Below, one piece after another: positions 43,657 through 43,836 of a DNA stretch of 43,836 nt (its first letter is position 1; each line of letters starts with the position of its first letter). A model generated the notes under the pieces. It was given only the letters and a program-made list of their open reading frames with translations, did no database searches and had not been told where the DNA came from. A program made the position numbers and the translations under genes. The stretch is from assembly GCA_002495685.1 (NCBI GenBank), contig DAGJ01000017.1, positions 1 to 43,836 of the forward strand. Reading direction: 5' to 3'. The DNA comes from Methanobrevibacter sp. UBA412. GTDB taxonomy: Archaea; Methanobacteriota; Methanobacteria; Methanobacteriales; Methanobacteriaceae.

Positions 43657-43732
43657 TTTTTACCCCTTAATATTTTAATATAATGATATATTATTTATTT
43701 TTACTTTATTAAATAATTTTTTTAAAGTTTGA

Positions 43733-43836
43733 GGCTCTGTCAAAAATTTAGTTGATGATTTTGTTTTTTATTTTTTATGTTCCAGGATTCTAGTTTTAGT
43801 GTGAATCTGTTGATTAATCCGGTTTTTGTTTTCATT
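43733..43836 (-). mobile_element. possible insertion-sequence end with 3' end of a transposase gene
   Basis: GGCTCTGTC at 43733-43741 matches the outward-pointing end at the left window edge. Directly inside it, on the minus strand, an open frame enters from the window edge and ends with TGA at 43740-43742, overlapping the putative terminal repeat. Its 31 visible residues (from an internal Met: MKTKTGLINRFTLKLESWNI...) are basic and Asn/Gln-rich. A transposase C-terminus beside the IS end is the natural reading, but the visible part is too short to name a family. Confidence 0.45.

Noticed and set aside
43493..43678. Plus-strand open frame of 61 codons near the right edge
   Set aside because: It is the antisense of the kinase N-terminal coding region, which aligns with the paralogous kinases on the minus strand.
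1..43836. tRNA, rRNA or other structured RNA genes
   Set aside because: In such AT-rich DNA these appear as GC-rich islands in intergenic gaps; none was seen.

Overview
The window looks like chromosomal DNA from a methanogenic archaeon of the Methanobacteriales, most likely a Methanosphaera-like gut species (Methanobrevibacter is the alternative). The evidence is a very AT-rich composition (by eye under 30% GC), an archaeal Mre11-Rad50 pair, an F420-dependent sulfite reductase, an MTH538-like TIR protein, an Mth212-like exonuclease III, a type I-alpha glutamine synthetase, and many short GGAG/GGTG ribosome-binding sites. No rRNA, tRNA or CRISPR array was seen. Both ends carry what look like outward-pointing insertion-sequence termini sharing GGCTCTGT, so the window may be a contig that broke in a repeated IS.

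Layout. 0.35-4.3 kb: mre11-rad50. 4.4-7.0 kb: a TIR-like protein and a long F420-dependent sulfite reductase. 7.0-12.6 kb (minus): a DEDD nuclease with a helix-hairpin-helix, a small unknown protein, a histidine kinase that has lost its phosphoacceptor histidines, and a YprA/MrfA-type helicase; nuclease plus helicase resemble the bacterial MrfA-MrfB excision-repair pair. 12.9-16.6 kb: a UvrD-like helicase and a Cas4/AddB-like Fe-S nuclease. 16.6-18.2 kb: two tandem flavodoxin-ferredoxin (EFR1-type) proteins. 18.3-19.7 kb (minus): an exonuclease III relative missing its catalytic Asp-His pair, and a CARF-wHTH regulator. 20.2-22.3 kb: DUF169 protein and glutamine synthetase, with a possible NrpR operator upstream. 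22.5-24.7 kb: two DUF4013 membrane proteins. 24.7-25.3 kb: MarR regulator (minus). 25.5-28.9 kb: Mur-ligase family protein, secreted protein, nucleotidyltransferase. 29.0-31.2 kb: a circularly permuted FrhB/FdhB-type flavoprotein and an M42 peptidase. 31.9-38.0 kb: a 2050-residue DUF4011-SF1 helicase-Vsr-like nuclease-DUF3320 protein of the kind linked to anti-phage defence. 38.1-43.7 kb: two more HisKA_2 kinases flanking three zinc-ribbon membrane proteins; the last kinase gene is interrupted by a frameshift in a run of six G.

How the genes fit together. The first 19 kb is dominated by DNA end processing and excision repair (Mre11-Rad50, MrfA/MrfB-like, AddAB-like, ExoIII-like), and the large helicase-nuclease at 32-38 kb extends the nucleic-acid-defence theme. 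A recurring feature is cytosolic HisKA_2-family sensor proteins, related to each other along their length, placed beside helicase/nuclease genes with no response regulator in the window. The redox genes (Fsr, permuted FrhB, EFR1 pair) share F420/flavin and 4Fe-4S chemistry typical of hydrogenotrophic methanogens.
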